Notes under the pieces: generated by a model
Told to the model about the DNA's origin: nothing
Seen by the model: only the letters and a program-made list of their open reading frames with translations
Databases searched by the model: none
Translations under genes and position numbers: made by a program
Origin: Ostrinia nubilalis
Lineage: Eukaryota > Arthropoda > Insecta > Lepidoptera > Crambidae
Direction: 5' to 3'
Length of the DNA: 64,000 nt
Assembly: GCF_963855985.1 (NCBI RefSeq)
Contig: NC_087100.1
Location: 2,577,001-2,641,000, forward strand
Shown: one piece after another, positions 1-11,570 of the stretch
Layout: each line of letters starts with the position of its first letter
Numbering within the stretch: position 1 is the first letter of the stretch

Positions 1-1164
1 AACTGATGGCTGAAGCTAGTATTCACTATCAGCATTCACCATAATATCGATAGAAAAGTAAGTCACGTCTCGCGTACAAGCAATTTTTTATTATTGTGTA
101 ACCGTGCAAATGAGTTGGACTCGCTATGTCGGGCAATCGTGGCGAGTGCATCGCGTAGTACCTATATGTATGAAATCAGATCCGATGCAATATTTCACTT
201 TAATTGCAATATTGTAATGGAAACAGTATTTGCATTATCAACTCAACATATACCCAGTCCCATACGTAGGTATAGGTTTATAGTACCTAGTACGTACCCA
301 CCTATTGTGTAAAGTTGCAAAATCTGTCATTTTTATGTCGGTTAAAAGTCGACAAAACAAAACATTTATTGTCTTGACATATCAAATATCTTTCTACTCA
401 ACTTCTGATGTTATGATCCAGTTTTTACTAGAGCAAAAATAGTTGATGAAAATGTTCTTAAGAGCCATTTTACATTTTCGTGCGAATTTCTAAGATTTCG
501 GAAGCATGAATTACTATCTTAAGCAACACCCAAAGATTATTTATTAACTGCGAAATATAGGTCAATCCTTGTTGTTGACCAATAATGTAACGGATTTACT
601 AAAACTCTTTTGCTTAATTCACAGTGCCCCATCTCCCACAACCATTTTACGGAAAAATTGCCGCAGACTCATTTTCAAAGTCCTGTATCTATTATTAATG
701 CTCGTATAATAAACTTAAAAATATATAGTAATCATCGGACATATATTCTTGTAGTCCAATAATCAAACGGATTCTTGAATTTCATTACCATTATTGAGTA
801 AAATCTAAAAATAATTTAGCAAATTTTTAAGATTTACGTCACATTTTGATCGTAATTTTTGGTTTAAATACACAGCAATATCAGCAATAAAAGTATCCCA
901 GAATAAAGAATATTCATTGGAAAATTGATTTCTACAGTTATTGTTTAAATATTGGTAACCACTTTGTCATAATATTGATGTGAATAACAGTATAAATTAC
1001 AATGCTCAAGCCGACATCGATTAGTATGGCGCGAGCGCCCGTCAAGGCAGGACCTGTGTCATTTTTCCCGCCATGACGTTTACGTGCGTTCGTGTCGTGA
1101 AGCGGTGATTTATACGGCGACCAAATATGTTTGATGCTATGTCGAGAGGTCCCTGTTTCGAGTC
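1..1164. other. AT-rich unique DNA, nothing recognised
   Basis: No reading frame, repeat or inverted repeat that I can support. The short open frame at 94-312 has no recognisable motif and biased composition typical of chance frames. Confidence 0.5.
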
Positions 1165-1415
1165 GGCCGTTTGGTGTAGTGGTTCGAAACGGACTAATAT
1201 GCCGAGAGGTCCCGGGTTCGATTCCCGGCTGAGCAGAAATTGAAATGATGAATTATAATTTCTTTGACGGGTCTAGGTATTTAATAAATAAATTATAAAA
1301 AGTATGTAAGTAGTATATCCAATAAGCTGGCTAGCACCCTTAACACAAGCATATTAGTTGCTTACTTTGGGACTAGATGGCGCTGTAAAATTGTCCAAAG
1401 ATTTGTTTATTTATT
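1165..1415 (+). repeat. tRNA-derived SINE
   Basis: The head carries an A-box-like TGGTGTAGTGG (about 1172) and a strong B box GGTTCGATTCC (about 1216), the internal RNA polymerase III promoter of a tRNA. It is followed by a non-tRNA body and a 3' part with GGGACTAGATGGCGCTGT and a TTTATTTATTTATC tail. A second copy of the 3' part occurs at 28550-28620. A degenerate second B-box block (GAGAGGTCCCTGTTTCGAGTC, about 1143-1163) lies just upstream, so the head may be dimeric. The fold and 3' extension are wrong for a functional tRNA. Confidence 0.7.
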
Positions 1416-1492
1416 TATCCGCTTTGAGTTTTGTTTCGTGAAGAAGAAAAAGAAGCGTTGTATCGAGAGAGTTTTGTTGTTAAATCTATACT

Positions 1493-1566
1493 CATAAAAG
1501 AGGAAAGATTTGATTATTTGTTTGTTTGAAGGCAATAGGCTACGAAAAAAAAATCTTTCACGATTA
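1493..1566 (+). repeat. Helitron fragment (internal/5' part)
   Basis: Matches the AGAGGAAAGATTTGATTATTTGTTTG block shared with 24676-24767, part of a lepidopteran Helitron-type repeat. Both ends are missing. Confidence 0.4.
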
Positions 1567-3240
1567 GAATCCTAAATGTTTTCTATGTAGGTTATAAAAT
1601 ATTTAAATCTTTAGTCAAAATCTTCGATAATTTGACGTTTTAATAAATATTTTATTGTTTTCAATACGATTTCTTTACTAGTTTTTAGAAATTCTACGAT
1701 TTAACTAGTGTTTATATTTTATGTATAATTTATTAACTTCTAAAATATATTCTCTATAGATAGATGACGCTTCGTATTTTATTAAAATTATTACCTGACG
1801 AGGTTAAAAAGGTGTAGAATGTTATTTTGGATTTAACTTGCTTCCATAGAGATATAGAGAGATGCTAAGTAATGCGCTGAGTTCGAAACTCAGTGTCGCA
1901 TTATAAATTCACACACACAAAGATATCAAAATATCTACTCATTATCCACTGCGATATCAGTATTCAATGTTCGAATAACCTTTAGTAGTATGCTAGCAAT
2001 GTAAACTGTTTACATTATGCCGACGCTCCTGTCATCATTGCTTTCACAAGCAATATGTTCTGTTTTTGGGCATATTGTTGCGACACCGGCTCCGCCCCTT
2101 TGTCACTACAACAATAACTCATTACCCAGAATTTTTTTTTGGGTGATAAAACTGTAGTGGTGTATATTGTTATTCTGGTCGACGCCAGGGATGGATGAGC
2201 GTCCGCTGTCGCTGGCGACAGGGTCTTCTGGTTTAGGTCTCAGGAAAAATGAAATCCACTCGTAGAAATTAATAAACTCAGTGTATTCCCGAGAATAATT
2301 ACACACAGCACTAGTGCTCAGTTGAGAGAGACTCTAGAGACGTATTGGAACTGAGTGAACCAACAACGATCTTGCGATAGGAACATCCGACCCGAGTGAT
2401 AGTTGAACACAGACTGACTGGCCTACCAGGCCTCTGTCACTCGCCTATGCCGGCCGAGATAATTACCTACAGCGCGCGACAACTCTAAGTTGCAAATCAG
2501 TCAGGGCCGCCACGCGCCTGTGTACACACGCGTACATAAACACGCTCGGTAGATCATCGTCGCAATCAAGGTTTATTGTTCCAACAGCACTGTTTTTCCT
2601 CTTTACAATGGAAAATCGTAATATTTAGAAATAATAATTAACTGTAGTAATTTAATTAATTAAAAATAACAGGAATTACAAACAAATGTGTTACAGAAAA
2701 TAACTTATCTACTAGACATGTATTATTTATGTGGTAACACATCCCATGTGGATTACGTAGCACATATTGATATATGAAACCATGTAATATAGAGCGAGGC
2801 AATTATAATTTTAGCTAATAAAAACATTAACTTTACTTCACCGTGTCTTGTTTCCGTCATTACACCTTTTAAAACGTTTGTCCAATTTCGAATTATCGCA
2901 ACACTGAAGTTTATTAATAGGTACTTTGGAGATGGTACGATATACAAACACCACTAGATTAACGTTTACCAATCGTAAATACAATAAATGCTTCTTAAAA
3001 TTAAGTTTTTATTTATTTTACTTTGCTTATATACAACCCTGACGCTTGAGCTGCGAGGTAGATACATTCTGATCACAAAAAAATTGCGCTCTTATGAGCG
3101 TAGTATTACGGTGCGATTTCGAATGCACCAGGTTCGTTGGAAATTTTGCATTATTATTATTACCGTTAAAATGTCGGCATCTGATCAATTGCGATTTCTG
3201 TTGCTACTATTATGTATTCTGTGCTAATACTGCTGTACTG
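1567..3240. other. Unique AT-rich DNA, nothing recognised
   Basis: Read on both strands. Short open frames at 2106-2306, 2753-2947 and 2988-3227 show no domain motif. No inverted repeat of note. Confidence 0.4.
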
Positions 3241-3242
3241 TA

Positions 3243-3341
3243 CTGTAAAGTTTCATTAAAATCTGTTCAGTAGTGTTTGCGTGAAAGAGTAACATACATC
3301 CTGACATCCACACAAACTTTCGTATTTATAATATTAGTAAG
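3243..3341 (-). mobile_element. Helitron 5' end fragment
   Basis: Contains GTTTGCGTGAAAGAGTAACATACATCC and TTTATAATATTAG, the same block that ends the Helitron copies at 12859 and 51735 (minus orientation). The CTAG end is missing. Confidence 0.5.
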
Positions 3342-3449
3342 ACTAGTAAGAAGTAACATAGTAAGATGAATTATTTTAGTTATTTGTTTAATAATAATAA
3401 TATTTATTTATTTATTTATTTCTTAGTTCTGTCTGATAATGGATCTTGA

Positions 3450-3481
3450 GGAGTTGCAATGGCCACCTCCATTGCAACTCC
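3450..3481. other. Perfect 13-bp stem hairpin
   Basis: GGAGTTGCAATGG and its exact complement are separated by a 6-base loop (CCACCT). It lies in unique DNA and the pairing does not extend outwards. Confidence 0.7.
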
Positions 3482-4233
3482 GTAACAAAACAATAGAACC
3501 CTGTGGAGTTTGGGCTTGTGTAATTCGCCTTGACGAATATTTCGTCCCTAAATGATATCCAGAGTCCGATGATGGAGCTGTAAGGGGGCAGATTTTTTTT
3601 CACTATGTTGACTGTCTTTATTTTGTACTTAATATAATATTTTACATATTATACCTATTCGTGTTTCATTATTAATCGAATTATAAAAATCTTTAAAAGA
3701 CTAAATAAACTCTATTAAAATTTTAAATTCATTTATCAAGTTTATTAACCGTATTCTACCTTAAAATTAATTACTTATATCAAGTCTTAATACGGTCACG
3801 GTTCAAGATTTTTTTGTCCATTTCGGCGTTCTTTTTACTCTTTTGTTCGTTGCGTTGACAGTTTTCAGCTAAATTCGCGCGGAATATTTTTGTGAAATGG
3901 CTCTTAATTTTCTTCTACTTTGTCTTTACGTATATGAATTGTAGGTGATATCCATATAAACGATAATAACGTTAAAGTTAAACAAAATTAATATTCAAGC
4001 TTACGAGTATAATTACATTAATTATTTTATGTTCATTGATGAATACATTCATGTTTTCAATGAATTTTGTCGTATTGTACGAGTAATCTTGATAAGAAAA
4101 TCAGAGGCGTAAGGCGTGCAATTCCGAATACATTTTGTTATGCTTTCACTAATTTCTATTTTTTATTGTTTTAGGTACGCATTTACATCTGATAAAGTCC
4201 TAAGACGACAGGACCGAGTGGCGAACAAACGAA
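3482..4233. other. Unique AT-rich DNA
   Basis: No supported feature; very AT-rich with short homopolymer runs. Confidence 0.4.
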
Positions 4234-4371
4234 CATCATCATCATCATCATCATTTCAGCCACAGGACGTCCACTGCTGAACGTAGGCCTCCCCCAATGA
4301 CTTCCACATCGCACGGTTGGTAGCAGCCTACATCCAGCGCCTTCCTGCTACCTTTATCAGGTCGTGTCGGA
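4234..4371 (-). mobile_element. RTE-like LINE family A, 5'-truncated 3' end
   Basis: On the minus strand this reads as the last residues of a reverse transcriptase (DDL.KVAG..WM.A, then W.SLGEAYVQQWTS-like) followed by a stop and a GATGATGAT tail, here (CAT)n at 4234-4254. Copies recur at 10070, 26165, 26892, 30710, 34545 and 58727. The flanks GAACAAACGAAC and GAACGAACGAAC may be an imperfect target duplication. Assignment to the RTE clade is from memory of the C-terminal motif and short tandem tail. Confidence 0.7.
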
Positions 4372-5915
4372 ACGAACGAACGCTAATCGAAAACTCTTCT
4401 AAGGAGGATCAAGGTTAAGAAACAGGGTATACAGGGTGAAATTAAATCGTTGGCATCCGTTTAAACTAAGACTCTACTCATCATACATAGAACGTTCCCC
4501 AAATATGAGTCAAATCCATTGAATTCAAAAGAATAAATTGATTACAAATATTATACCTACGTTTACCATTTGGGAAATAAACTCTCTAATTCGTAAGTGC
4601 AACTACTCCTCTGTTCTTAGTAACCTCTGGGATCTTATGGATCAGTAAATTCAAATCTTGTGGCATGTCTTGATACTCTTGATCATCTATAAATAGAGTA
4701 ACATACATAACTAGCTAAAAGTGCCCACAGTTTGTTATGAATCAGTAAAAAAAAACATTACTACACTATGACAGACAACGCAATAGATCACAAAAGGACA
4801 GCTGATCATGATCAATCCTTTCCAAATCGATTCTAAGAATCGGAATCGGCGATTAAGTAATCGTCACGCGTCGGTCCAGGCTGTTATAATCTGGCTAGAT
4901 CCATCGAGATACGCAGGTGAACGATCTATTCGAGTTGAAGGCCATGATCAACTCGAAGTTTTTTACAATATAATATCAGTACTTACTTACATAGTGCACG
5001 TATGTTGTCGACTTGTCGGGTATCGACCCGCCAAATATTCTCAAAGATTCGCACTACGCGCTCGGAATCTTAACTGGTCAGGAAACTTATGTGAACGTAA
5101 AGTGTACTTTTTAGTGCCTAATTTGCAAATTCGATTTTTAAGGACAACATTCCTAAGTGGCGGCACTCGGGTTGATAATTAAGGTCCTTCGGGGTTTATC
5201 GTAAGATTAGTGCGTTAAAGATATCCGAATCGTTTTTAATGGATGATTTCGTTAGCGAATGTATAAATACACTTGAGTAATCAGGTCGCCTGGGGTTGTT
5301 ATGTCAACATTTTGTTATTTTTAAATAATATGTATCCTAACTCTTACTTAATATCTACTTGGGGACTTTCTGTCCCAGTCGACCATTTTAAAAGGATAAT
5401 AAATGGATCACTTGAGCAAACTAAATATTTAATGTCAATGTATAGCGATGCTGACTGAGAGCTAATAAAATAATATTATATACTTTGATATTGAATTAAT
5501 TGGAGTCAATAAAATAAATAGATAAGACACATTAATGTTGTACAAAAACATCTACTCTAACTTGAAAAGGATTCAAAGCACTTTCTGTTGTAAGGATATT
5601 TTTTTCTCACCCATAGACGCTACCTGTTATTTTTCACGCACATTATGCCTTGAAAATGTCTAGTCATTGTGTTTGTATGGGAACCTCTTTCGGGACTTGT
5701 TTTTATTCTTCTATAGAGATTTCAAAACGAGCGCTCTTTTAGTATAAAAACTTTGTATAATTACCTGTGTAAAGAATAGGTAAGTATAATGAATATAATA
5801 GTAATAAAGATTTGACCAGCTAATGAGTTAAGGTACTAAAGGTATGTAAATAATGTTTACGCAAAATCTTTCTGACGTAATCATACTTATTTACTTATAT
5901 TTGACACCTCTACTT
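4372..5915. other. Unique DNA with a small hairpin
   Basis: The 124-codon open frame at 4808-5182 has no recognisable domain and I do not support it as a gene. A 10-bp stem hairpin (TTCGAGTTGA / TCAACTCGAA, 9-base loop) lies at 4929-4957. Confidence 0.4.
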
Positions 5916-5919
5916 TTAA

Positions 5920-6547
5920 AGGACAATGACCAAAAGTGGTCCAAATGTCCACCACTAATGAGACCTATATTGGCTTATAGTCCATTAAATAGAGATTAAC
6001 TTTCAGTATGGGACGAAAAAAAAATATGCTGTCAGTAAAAAGTTATGACTGTATGGAAAATTGTAGTAGCTTACGCGCTAATCTCAGGAACTACTGGTCC
6101 GATTTGAAAAATTATTTTTGTTATGGATAGCCCATTTATCAAGGATGGTTTTAGGTTATATAACATCACCCTACAACCAATAGAGGCGGAGCAGTAAAGA
6201 CAAATGTTGTAAAAATGGGAAATATTATTCATACTATTTTCACGCATACAAAGTCGTAGGCACAGCTACTTCTTTTAGCGAGAACCTAACACGGCACACT
6301 AAGCGACATGATATAACATGCATAGATGAGTCCAAAATGTGCAATGGATAGAATGATATCAAGAACATTTTTCGGATGAAAAGGTGAAAAACATGACTTT
6401 TCATTCAGTCATTACTTTTAACTGACAGCATAATTTTGATTGCGGTTTGGTGATAATGAATCAGTATTTAGTAGACTATTTTACTACATAGGTCTCGTTA
6501 GTGGTGGACATTTGGACCACACTCCATACATTTTTGGTCATTGTCCT
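5920..6547. mobile_element. Palindromic DNA transposon flanked by TTAA (piggyBac-like MITE)
   Basis: The ends AGGACAATGACC and GGTCATTGTCCT are inverted repeats whose pairing runs over about 60 bases (to GAGACC/GGTCTC). Inner segments also pair (ATGCTGTCAG about 6029 and CTGACAGCAT about 6422). TTAA flanks both ends (5916-5919, 6548-6551). TTAA duplication is the signature of piggyBac, but the ends lack the usual CCC start, so the superfamily is an inference. No transposase frame. Confidence 0.65.
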
Positions 6548-6582
6548 TTAACGTTTTTGCCTAGTAGCTCGTACTTCAAAGA

Positions 6583-6705
6583 ATTCGTTCGTTCGTTCGT
6601 TTCAGCCAAATGACGTCCACTGCTGGACAGATGCCTCCCCCAAGGATTCCCATAAAGAACGGTCCTGCGCTGCCCGCATCCAGCTACTTCCCGTGACCTC
6701 GAGAA
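6583..6705 (-). mobile_element. RTE-like LINE family B, 5'-truncated 3' end
   Basis: (TTCG)n tail at 6583-6602 followed by the antisense of the conserved C-terminal reverse-transcriptase segment, with TCCACTGCTGGACA and GCGCTGCCCGCATCCAG. Family B has an AACG repeat tail; other copies are at 14915, 28738, 52740, 54990, 62167 and 63942. Confidence 0.7.
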
Positions 6706-7280
6706 ATATGAACTAATAAAAAATCTATCAAAATATAAATTCCTAACTGATTTCCGTATCCGAACGTAACTTGATTAAGTGACAGACGGATTGTCCGATG
6801 AATCAACGTATTTAGCTGCGCCGGCGCATATGGGCAGATCCTTAACCAGAGAGTGTTTGATCACGATTGAAAAAAATACCTAGTATTATTATGGGATATG
6901 TCACGATTTAGGTTGCTACTCTGCAAACCTATGTATTTCGTTCCATCTCTCTCAGGCATGCTGTAGTGCGCGTATGTGTGACAGAGAATAGTGTGTAGAG
7001 TTGTATCGAAATCGCATTACTATGTAGACCCGCTAATTACGAGTATACGAGTATTTGATAACAGGTTTGTAACTTTGTAGATGTGATTTATAAAGATGAC
7101 AGCTCGTTCTAATCTCTGCGACCAAAAGGGAAGAGGTATATTTTTTATCAATGAGTATGTACCAACATAGTTAAATTGGCTATATCATATTATGTAAAGC
7201 GGGTTCGGTATCGACGGCTGAAGAGGTAAATAAGAAGCCGATAGCTCTTGCATTTTTAAAGAAGTACCTCAATTTTATTC
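6706..7280. other. Unique DNA
   Basis: No supported feature. Confidence 0.4.
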
Positions 7281-7283
7281 TAA

Positions 7284-7406
7284 TGGTGCGTCCACACTGG
7301 GCGAATATGCTCGCGCGGAAAACTCGACATCCTGCTCACCCTGCTCTTGAGTGAGCAAGATGTCGAGTTTGCCGCGCGAGCATATTCGCCCAGTGTGGAC
7401 GCACCA
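7284..7406. mobile_element. 123-bp palindromic MITE with TAA target duplication
   Basis: The arms TGGTGCGTCCACACTGGGCG... and their complement pair over about 58 bases with one or two mismatches. The loop is centred on the CCCTGCTCTTGA region. TAA flanks both ends (7281-7283, 7407-7409). A three-base TWA duplication is typical of PIF/Harbinger. The high arm identity suggests recent origin. Confidence 0.8.
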
Positions 7407-7572
7407 TAAGAAAGTTTCCTTCCATTTACCAGTTAATCTCAATACCTTCTGTACCCTCAAGACAAGACGGTCTTGGTAAAGTCTTCTGTGCTCGAATGAC
7501 AGACACCACACAGTCTTTACTGCTTCTACCTAGAGATCCTCGTGATACTTTGAATATGTCGTGTATTTTAAT

Positions 7573-8363
7573 CAGGGATGTTATGGATATCCGTAAGCGT
7601 AACCGAAACTTTCGGATATCAGAAATAAAAAAATATCCGAAACCGTAACCGTAACCGATTCAAAAGTTTCGGATAGTTTCGGATGTAGCCAGTTTAAATT
7701 GTTTTTTGTATAGCATAGCATTATAATACGTAAATGCATAACAGCCTGATTTACCTTTATAATGTCATCTAGTTGGAAAACTATTGCAAATTGCATTCTA
7801 CAGCACAGATATCCGTAACCGTAACCGAAACCGGTATAATATTATTCCTATATCCGTAACCGTATCCATAACCGAAACTAGGTACAGTCGCAGAATGAAA
7901 AGGTTCGTCACCTTAGTGTCGGTTTTCGCTTGCACTAGGTACTGTAAGAGTCAAATCTGCCAACATAACAGTGCAAGAAACAGTGCTGCTAACATTTAAA
8001 TAAAAATGACGTTTGCTAACGAATAAGGTTTTGCTTGTTTATTTTTCTATCCCATCTGCATCAGTGCAATGTTACAAAATGTGGTTTTTTTTTAATAGAA
8101 ATAATAATGGCAGGTTGAACCAACAAGAAGGTTTTAGTTTATCAATCATAATAATCTTTTTGACAAGATAAATCGTCAAACAACTTTGATCTGAATAATT
8201 TTGAACTTTACTGACGAACAGTTAAAGATTATTTTCTCTAACTCGAGATTATTCTGTAACATAGTTTCAAAAGGTAATATGTGCTCGCGATTCGTTGAAG
8301 GAATCAATTTGAAAACTGACGAACCTTTTCATTCCGTGACTGTACATATCCATAACATCCCTC
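7573..8363. mobile_element. hAT-like non-autonomous element with nested MITE
   Basis: The left end CAGGGATGTTATGGATAT pairs with the right end ATATCCATAACATCCCTC; only the outermost base differs. The 8-bp sequence ATTTTAAT flanks both ends (7565-7572, 8364-8371), the duplication length of hAT elements. Subterminal repeats of the type ATCCGTAACCGTAACCGAAAC occur many times at 7589-7880, resembling transposase-binding arrays. No transposase frame. Without the nested element at 7885-8342 it is about 331 bp. Confidence 0.75.
7885..8342. mobile_element. TA-inserted MITE nested in the hAT-like element
   Basis: The left end CAGTCGCAGAATGAAAAGGTT pairs with the right end AACCTTTTCATTCCGTGACTG, and TA flanks both ends (7883-7884, 8343-8344). 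Its removal joins the host element's right terminal repeat to its subterminal array. TA duplication indicates Tc1/mariner-type mobilisation (inference). Confidence 0.75.
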
Positions 8364-8431
8364 ATTTTAATACATGACCTTAGGTCTCTTAACTTATCAG
8401 GTCATAATGATAATTTACTGAACCACTAGGA

Positions 8432-8515
8432 GGACCGATGATCTGGTGAAGGTCTTGTGCTCCCAGCATTTGGGGGATATCTATGTCTAGCAGTGGATTT
8501 CATTCGGCTGAAATT
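8432..8515 (+). mobile_element. Degenerate RTE-like tail
   Basis: Weak match to the family B end: GATGATCTGGTGAAGGTC, then TCTAGCAGTGGAT and TTCGGCTGAAAT. Much decayed, with no tandem tail left. Confidence 0.45.
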
Positions 8516-8815
8516 AGACAATACAAGAATAAACCAATAAGAGGGATAACTCTACATAATGTGAACTACACCACAGTGGTGTCAGTGTTAACTCTATGTC
8601 GTCTGAAACTTAACACTTTTACTAGTCTCAAATCAAATTAAAAGGGTGGGTGAGGAATACGGTAGCGACGAGTGTGAACGGTGTAATATGAAACTATACT
8701 CTGACAGTGAGCAGATAAAAGTGTCTTATAATTTTAGGGGTGCTCTGGTGTGACTACAGTGCTGTTGGAATGCATAACGCTAATATTTATCATCTATACC
8801 TACTAGTCTATGCTA
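8516..8815. other. Unique DNA
   Basis: No supported feature. Confidence 0.35.
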
Positions 8816-9047
8816 TCTATACTAATATTATAAATGCGAAAGTAACTCTGTATGTCCGTCTGTCTGTCTTGCTTTCACGCCTAAACCACTGAACCGATTT
8901 TGATGAAATTTGGCATAGAGATAGTTTGAGTCCCGGGAAAGGACATTAGGTAGTTTTATCCCGGATTTTGAAACAGGGACGCGTGCGATAAAGTTTTTCT
9001 GTGACAGACAAAATTCCACGCGGGCGAAGCCGCGAGCGGAATGCTAG
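8816..9047 (+). mobile_element. Short non-autonomous Helitron, complete
   Basis: Starts TCTATACTAATATTATAAAT and ends with the hairpin-forming CGCGGGCGAAGCCGCG followed by CTAG; it sits between A and T. These are the Helitron end rules (5' TC, 3' hairpin plus CTRR, A/T insertion, no duplication). The interior GTCTGTCTGTC...TTTCACGCCTAAACC block is shared with five other copies here. No Rep/helicase frame. Confidence 0.8.
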
Positions 9048-9778
9048 TATAGTTATATTTGAACAAATTTTCTATGACTTATAGTCATTTATTTTGTGCA
9101 AATAAGGCTTTAAAAGACCGCTTCTACACGTCCCAGTATTAATTTAACTCTTCTACTGCTTTGTGACAATAAATGGGCCAGTGCTGAGAAGAAGTACCGC
9201 TAGAAACTCAGTCGCCATTACAAAATTGGTAATTAATTTAGTGTTTTACCCGACTTCAAAAAAGGAGGAGGTTATTGTTACAATTTTACATTTACCGAAT
9301 TACTGCCGAGCATTTATAGTAGATATATTTTAAAGTAGATATATTTTTCAATGTAGGCTTTAATTTTTATAATGCTATTTATTCTTATTAATATTACATA
9401 AAAAATAAATGAATTATTCTTACACGCATAAGTCTTGGTTATTACAAGCTATTAATTAATTACATTTCATCATGCATGTCTTAATTATTGCAAATAAAAA
9501 CGATTACGAACTATTTAAGTATTTAACAGTGATTGATTAAATTAAATTGAATATATTGAAACTTATTAACTCTTAATAAGGCCTAAGTTAGTGCTATAGC
9601 AATTAGGTACCTAACTAATCATAAAACAGAAATCATGCCTTTAAATACAATTAAGTACATACTTAAATCGAGATCAACACACTCGTTTTCCTCGGCCCAG
9701 ATTCGAACCCGCTACCACTACACTCATATCACCAAAATAATTTTCTCTCATTAGATCTGCAGAAAAAATATATCAAAC
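9048..9778. other. Unique DNA with a short repeat scrap
   Basis: CGACTTCAAAAAAGGAGGAGG at about 9251-9271 matches the end of the repeat at 36738. A tRNA-like B-box remnant on the minus strand (about 9692-9712) may be a SINE scrap. Otherwise nothing. Confidence 0.35.
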
Positions 9779-9781
9779 TTA

Positions 9782-9893
9782 GGCTGGGTTGCACCATCTT
9801 ACTTTGACTAACGTCAAAAATCTGTCAAACTCCATACAAAACACGTCGGTTATCGTTATAGTTACAGTGAAAGTTAGGTGGTGCAACTCAGCC
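9782..9893. mobile_element. GGCTGAGTTGCACC MITE, copy 1
   Basis: Inverted ends GGCTGGGTTGCACCATCTTA and TAGGTGGTGCAACTCAGCC, with TTA on both sides (9779-9781, 9894-9896). The core AAAAATCTGTCAAACTCCAT is shared by all six copies in the window. The TWA duplication is PIF/Harbinger-type. Confidence 0.85.
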
Positions 9894-10069
9894 TTAGACT
9901 TTATTTAAGTTTATTTCTTTCTTGCTTTGTCACGTCACGGTTAAGTTGATTTTGGCTATACAAGAGTTGTGGGGGTGGAAACGAAAGAAAATTCCAATAC
10001 CAACTTCTACCTATAGCTGTTGTAATAATTACGGTTAGATTTTAATACGACTGACGGATTAGCTAGGTG

Positions 10070-10325
10070 AAGTGACAAAGGGCAGGCCACATAGTACGCA
10101 GAACTGACGGCCGATGGGGCAGCAAGGTTCTGGAGTGGAGGCCACGTACCGGAAAGCGCAGCGTAGGACGTCCACCAACAACTTATGGGGTGACGACCTC
10201 TTAAAGGTAGCAGGAAGGCGCTGGATGCAGGCCGATACCAACCGGTCAATATTTAAATCATTGAGGGAGGCCTATGTTCAGCAATGAACGTCCTATGGCT
10301 GAAATGATGATGGTGATGATAACGT
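10070..10325 (+). mobile_element. RTE-like LINE family A, 3' end
   Basis: Decayed coding remnant with WGSKVLEWR-, GRPP- and LKVAGRRWMQA-like segments in broken frames. It ends in TTCAGCAATGAACGTCCTATGGCTGAA and a GATGATGGTGATGATAA tail. It is the longest family A copy in the window. Confidence 0.7.
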
Positions 10326-11489
10326 GCTACAATATTAGGGTTTCCTACTAAATGCAACATTCGAGTTATGACAAAAAACGTACGATTCTTATAGAAAAGA
10401 AACGGCGTATCAGACTATTCTATAGTTGCGCATGCAAGTGTTGTAAACTCGAAATGTTGAATTGTGATGATCTTGAAACGTTCTCATGGATGTCAGATAC
10501 ATTTTTTTCTATCAAGTCATCATAAATTGAACCCTGCTTAGTTCGATTGTCTTGGTTATATTTTCATTTTCATTACTCCACCTTGACAAATGCGCGCGCC
10601 GGCCGGCGGCCGCTCGAGAGAATGGATTTTTTATTGATTCTTCTCACATGCATGTCGAATGGTCGAAATATCTAATCATTGTAAGATGACTAGACATAAA
10701 GCTTAGAAATAGGTTCTCTTCAGCAAATGGCTATTCATTCATAAGTTCAAAGAATTATGATTCATTCGAGTTCAGGACAGTCTAGAATCTAGATCTCGTG
10801 GATTACACGTGTTGTTCAGTTTTTTATAGAATAAATAAAGAATATGTGGAGCCCCTTCTTGATTTGGAAGAAAACCAAAGAAGGTAGTCTTTAGTGAGGT
10901 CCTTTGGAGCCTCAAGAACTTTGGATTGATACACTATCATAATTAACTTACACTGTCATGATTTAATTTTGAAGATTTAAAATTTTCTTATGCTGTCAGA
11001 CTTTTTGCTGTTCATAAATTCATAATTAACCCCCGAGGGTAGATAACACTTTTTAGAACGTACTAACTTATCTCCGGATAATAATTATTTGACGCTTGTG
11101 AAAGACAGAATGGTTTTCAATGGACAATATTTTTACTGATACTCAACGACTTCCTTTATACGTAAAAAATCAATCGTTTATTTCCGCCGCAGAACAATTG
11201 CTACACTAAAATGCAGTTCACACGTCACAGCAAGACCTATTTCAACCAATTTCATGTTATAACTGCTATTTAGTATTGTGTATTTCGTTTAACAACAAAA
11301 CTGTTTCGAAACGGAATATTTTCAGCAAAATGTCGCATATTTTAATCGCGTTCGTCCTTGGCTAGGTGTTGGTCAAACACGAATCAATCAATAGACTATT
11401 GAACAACACAATTAACATTTAGTGTTTGACAAGGAAACATTAGGTGCGATAATCGATGTTGGTTTTTGATGTCTTCTTGGAAATATAGT
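10326..11489. other. Unique DNA with a GC island
   Basis: Nothing recognised except a 26-bp GC-only stretch at 10592-10617 containing GCGCGC, CCGGCCGG, GCGGCCGC and CTCGAG. Confidence 0.4.
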
Positions 11490-11570
11490 TTTTGGTCGCT
11501 TGGCCTGGCGATTCACGTCCTAGACAACGGTTGCGGGTTCAAGACCGTTTCACTTTGATTTGACTTAAGG
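11490..11570 (+). repeat. tRNA-like SINE head, tentative
   Basis: A possible A box (TTGGCCTGGCGATT) and B box (GGTTCAAGACC), spaced as in a tRNA-type promoter, abut a copy of the tail of the adjacent LINE family C. It could be a SINE that borrowed a LINE tail. Low confidence. Confidence 0.3.

Noticed and set aside
1165..1236. Possible functional tRNA gene
   Set aside because: The B box is good, but the acceptor and anticodon arms do not pair and the sequence continues into a SINE body.
4808..5182. 124-codon open frame
   Set aside because: No recognisable motif, no upstream promoter or splice context, and composition typical of random AT-rich translation.
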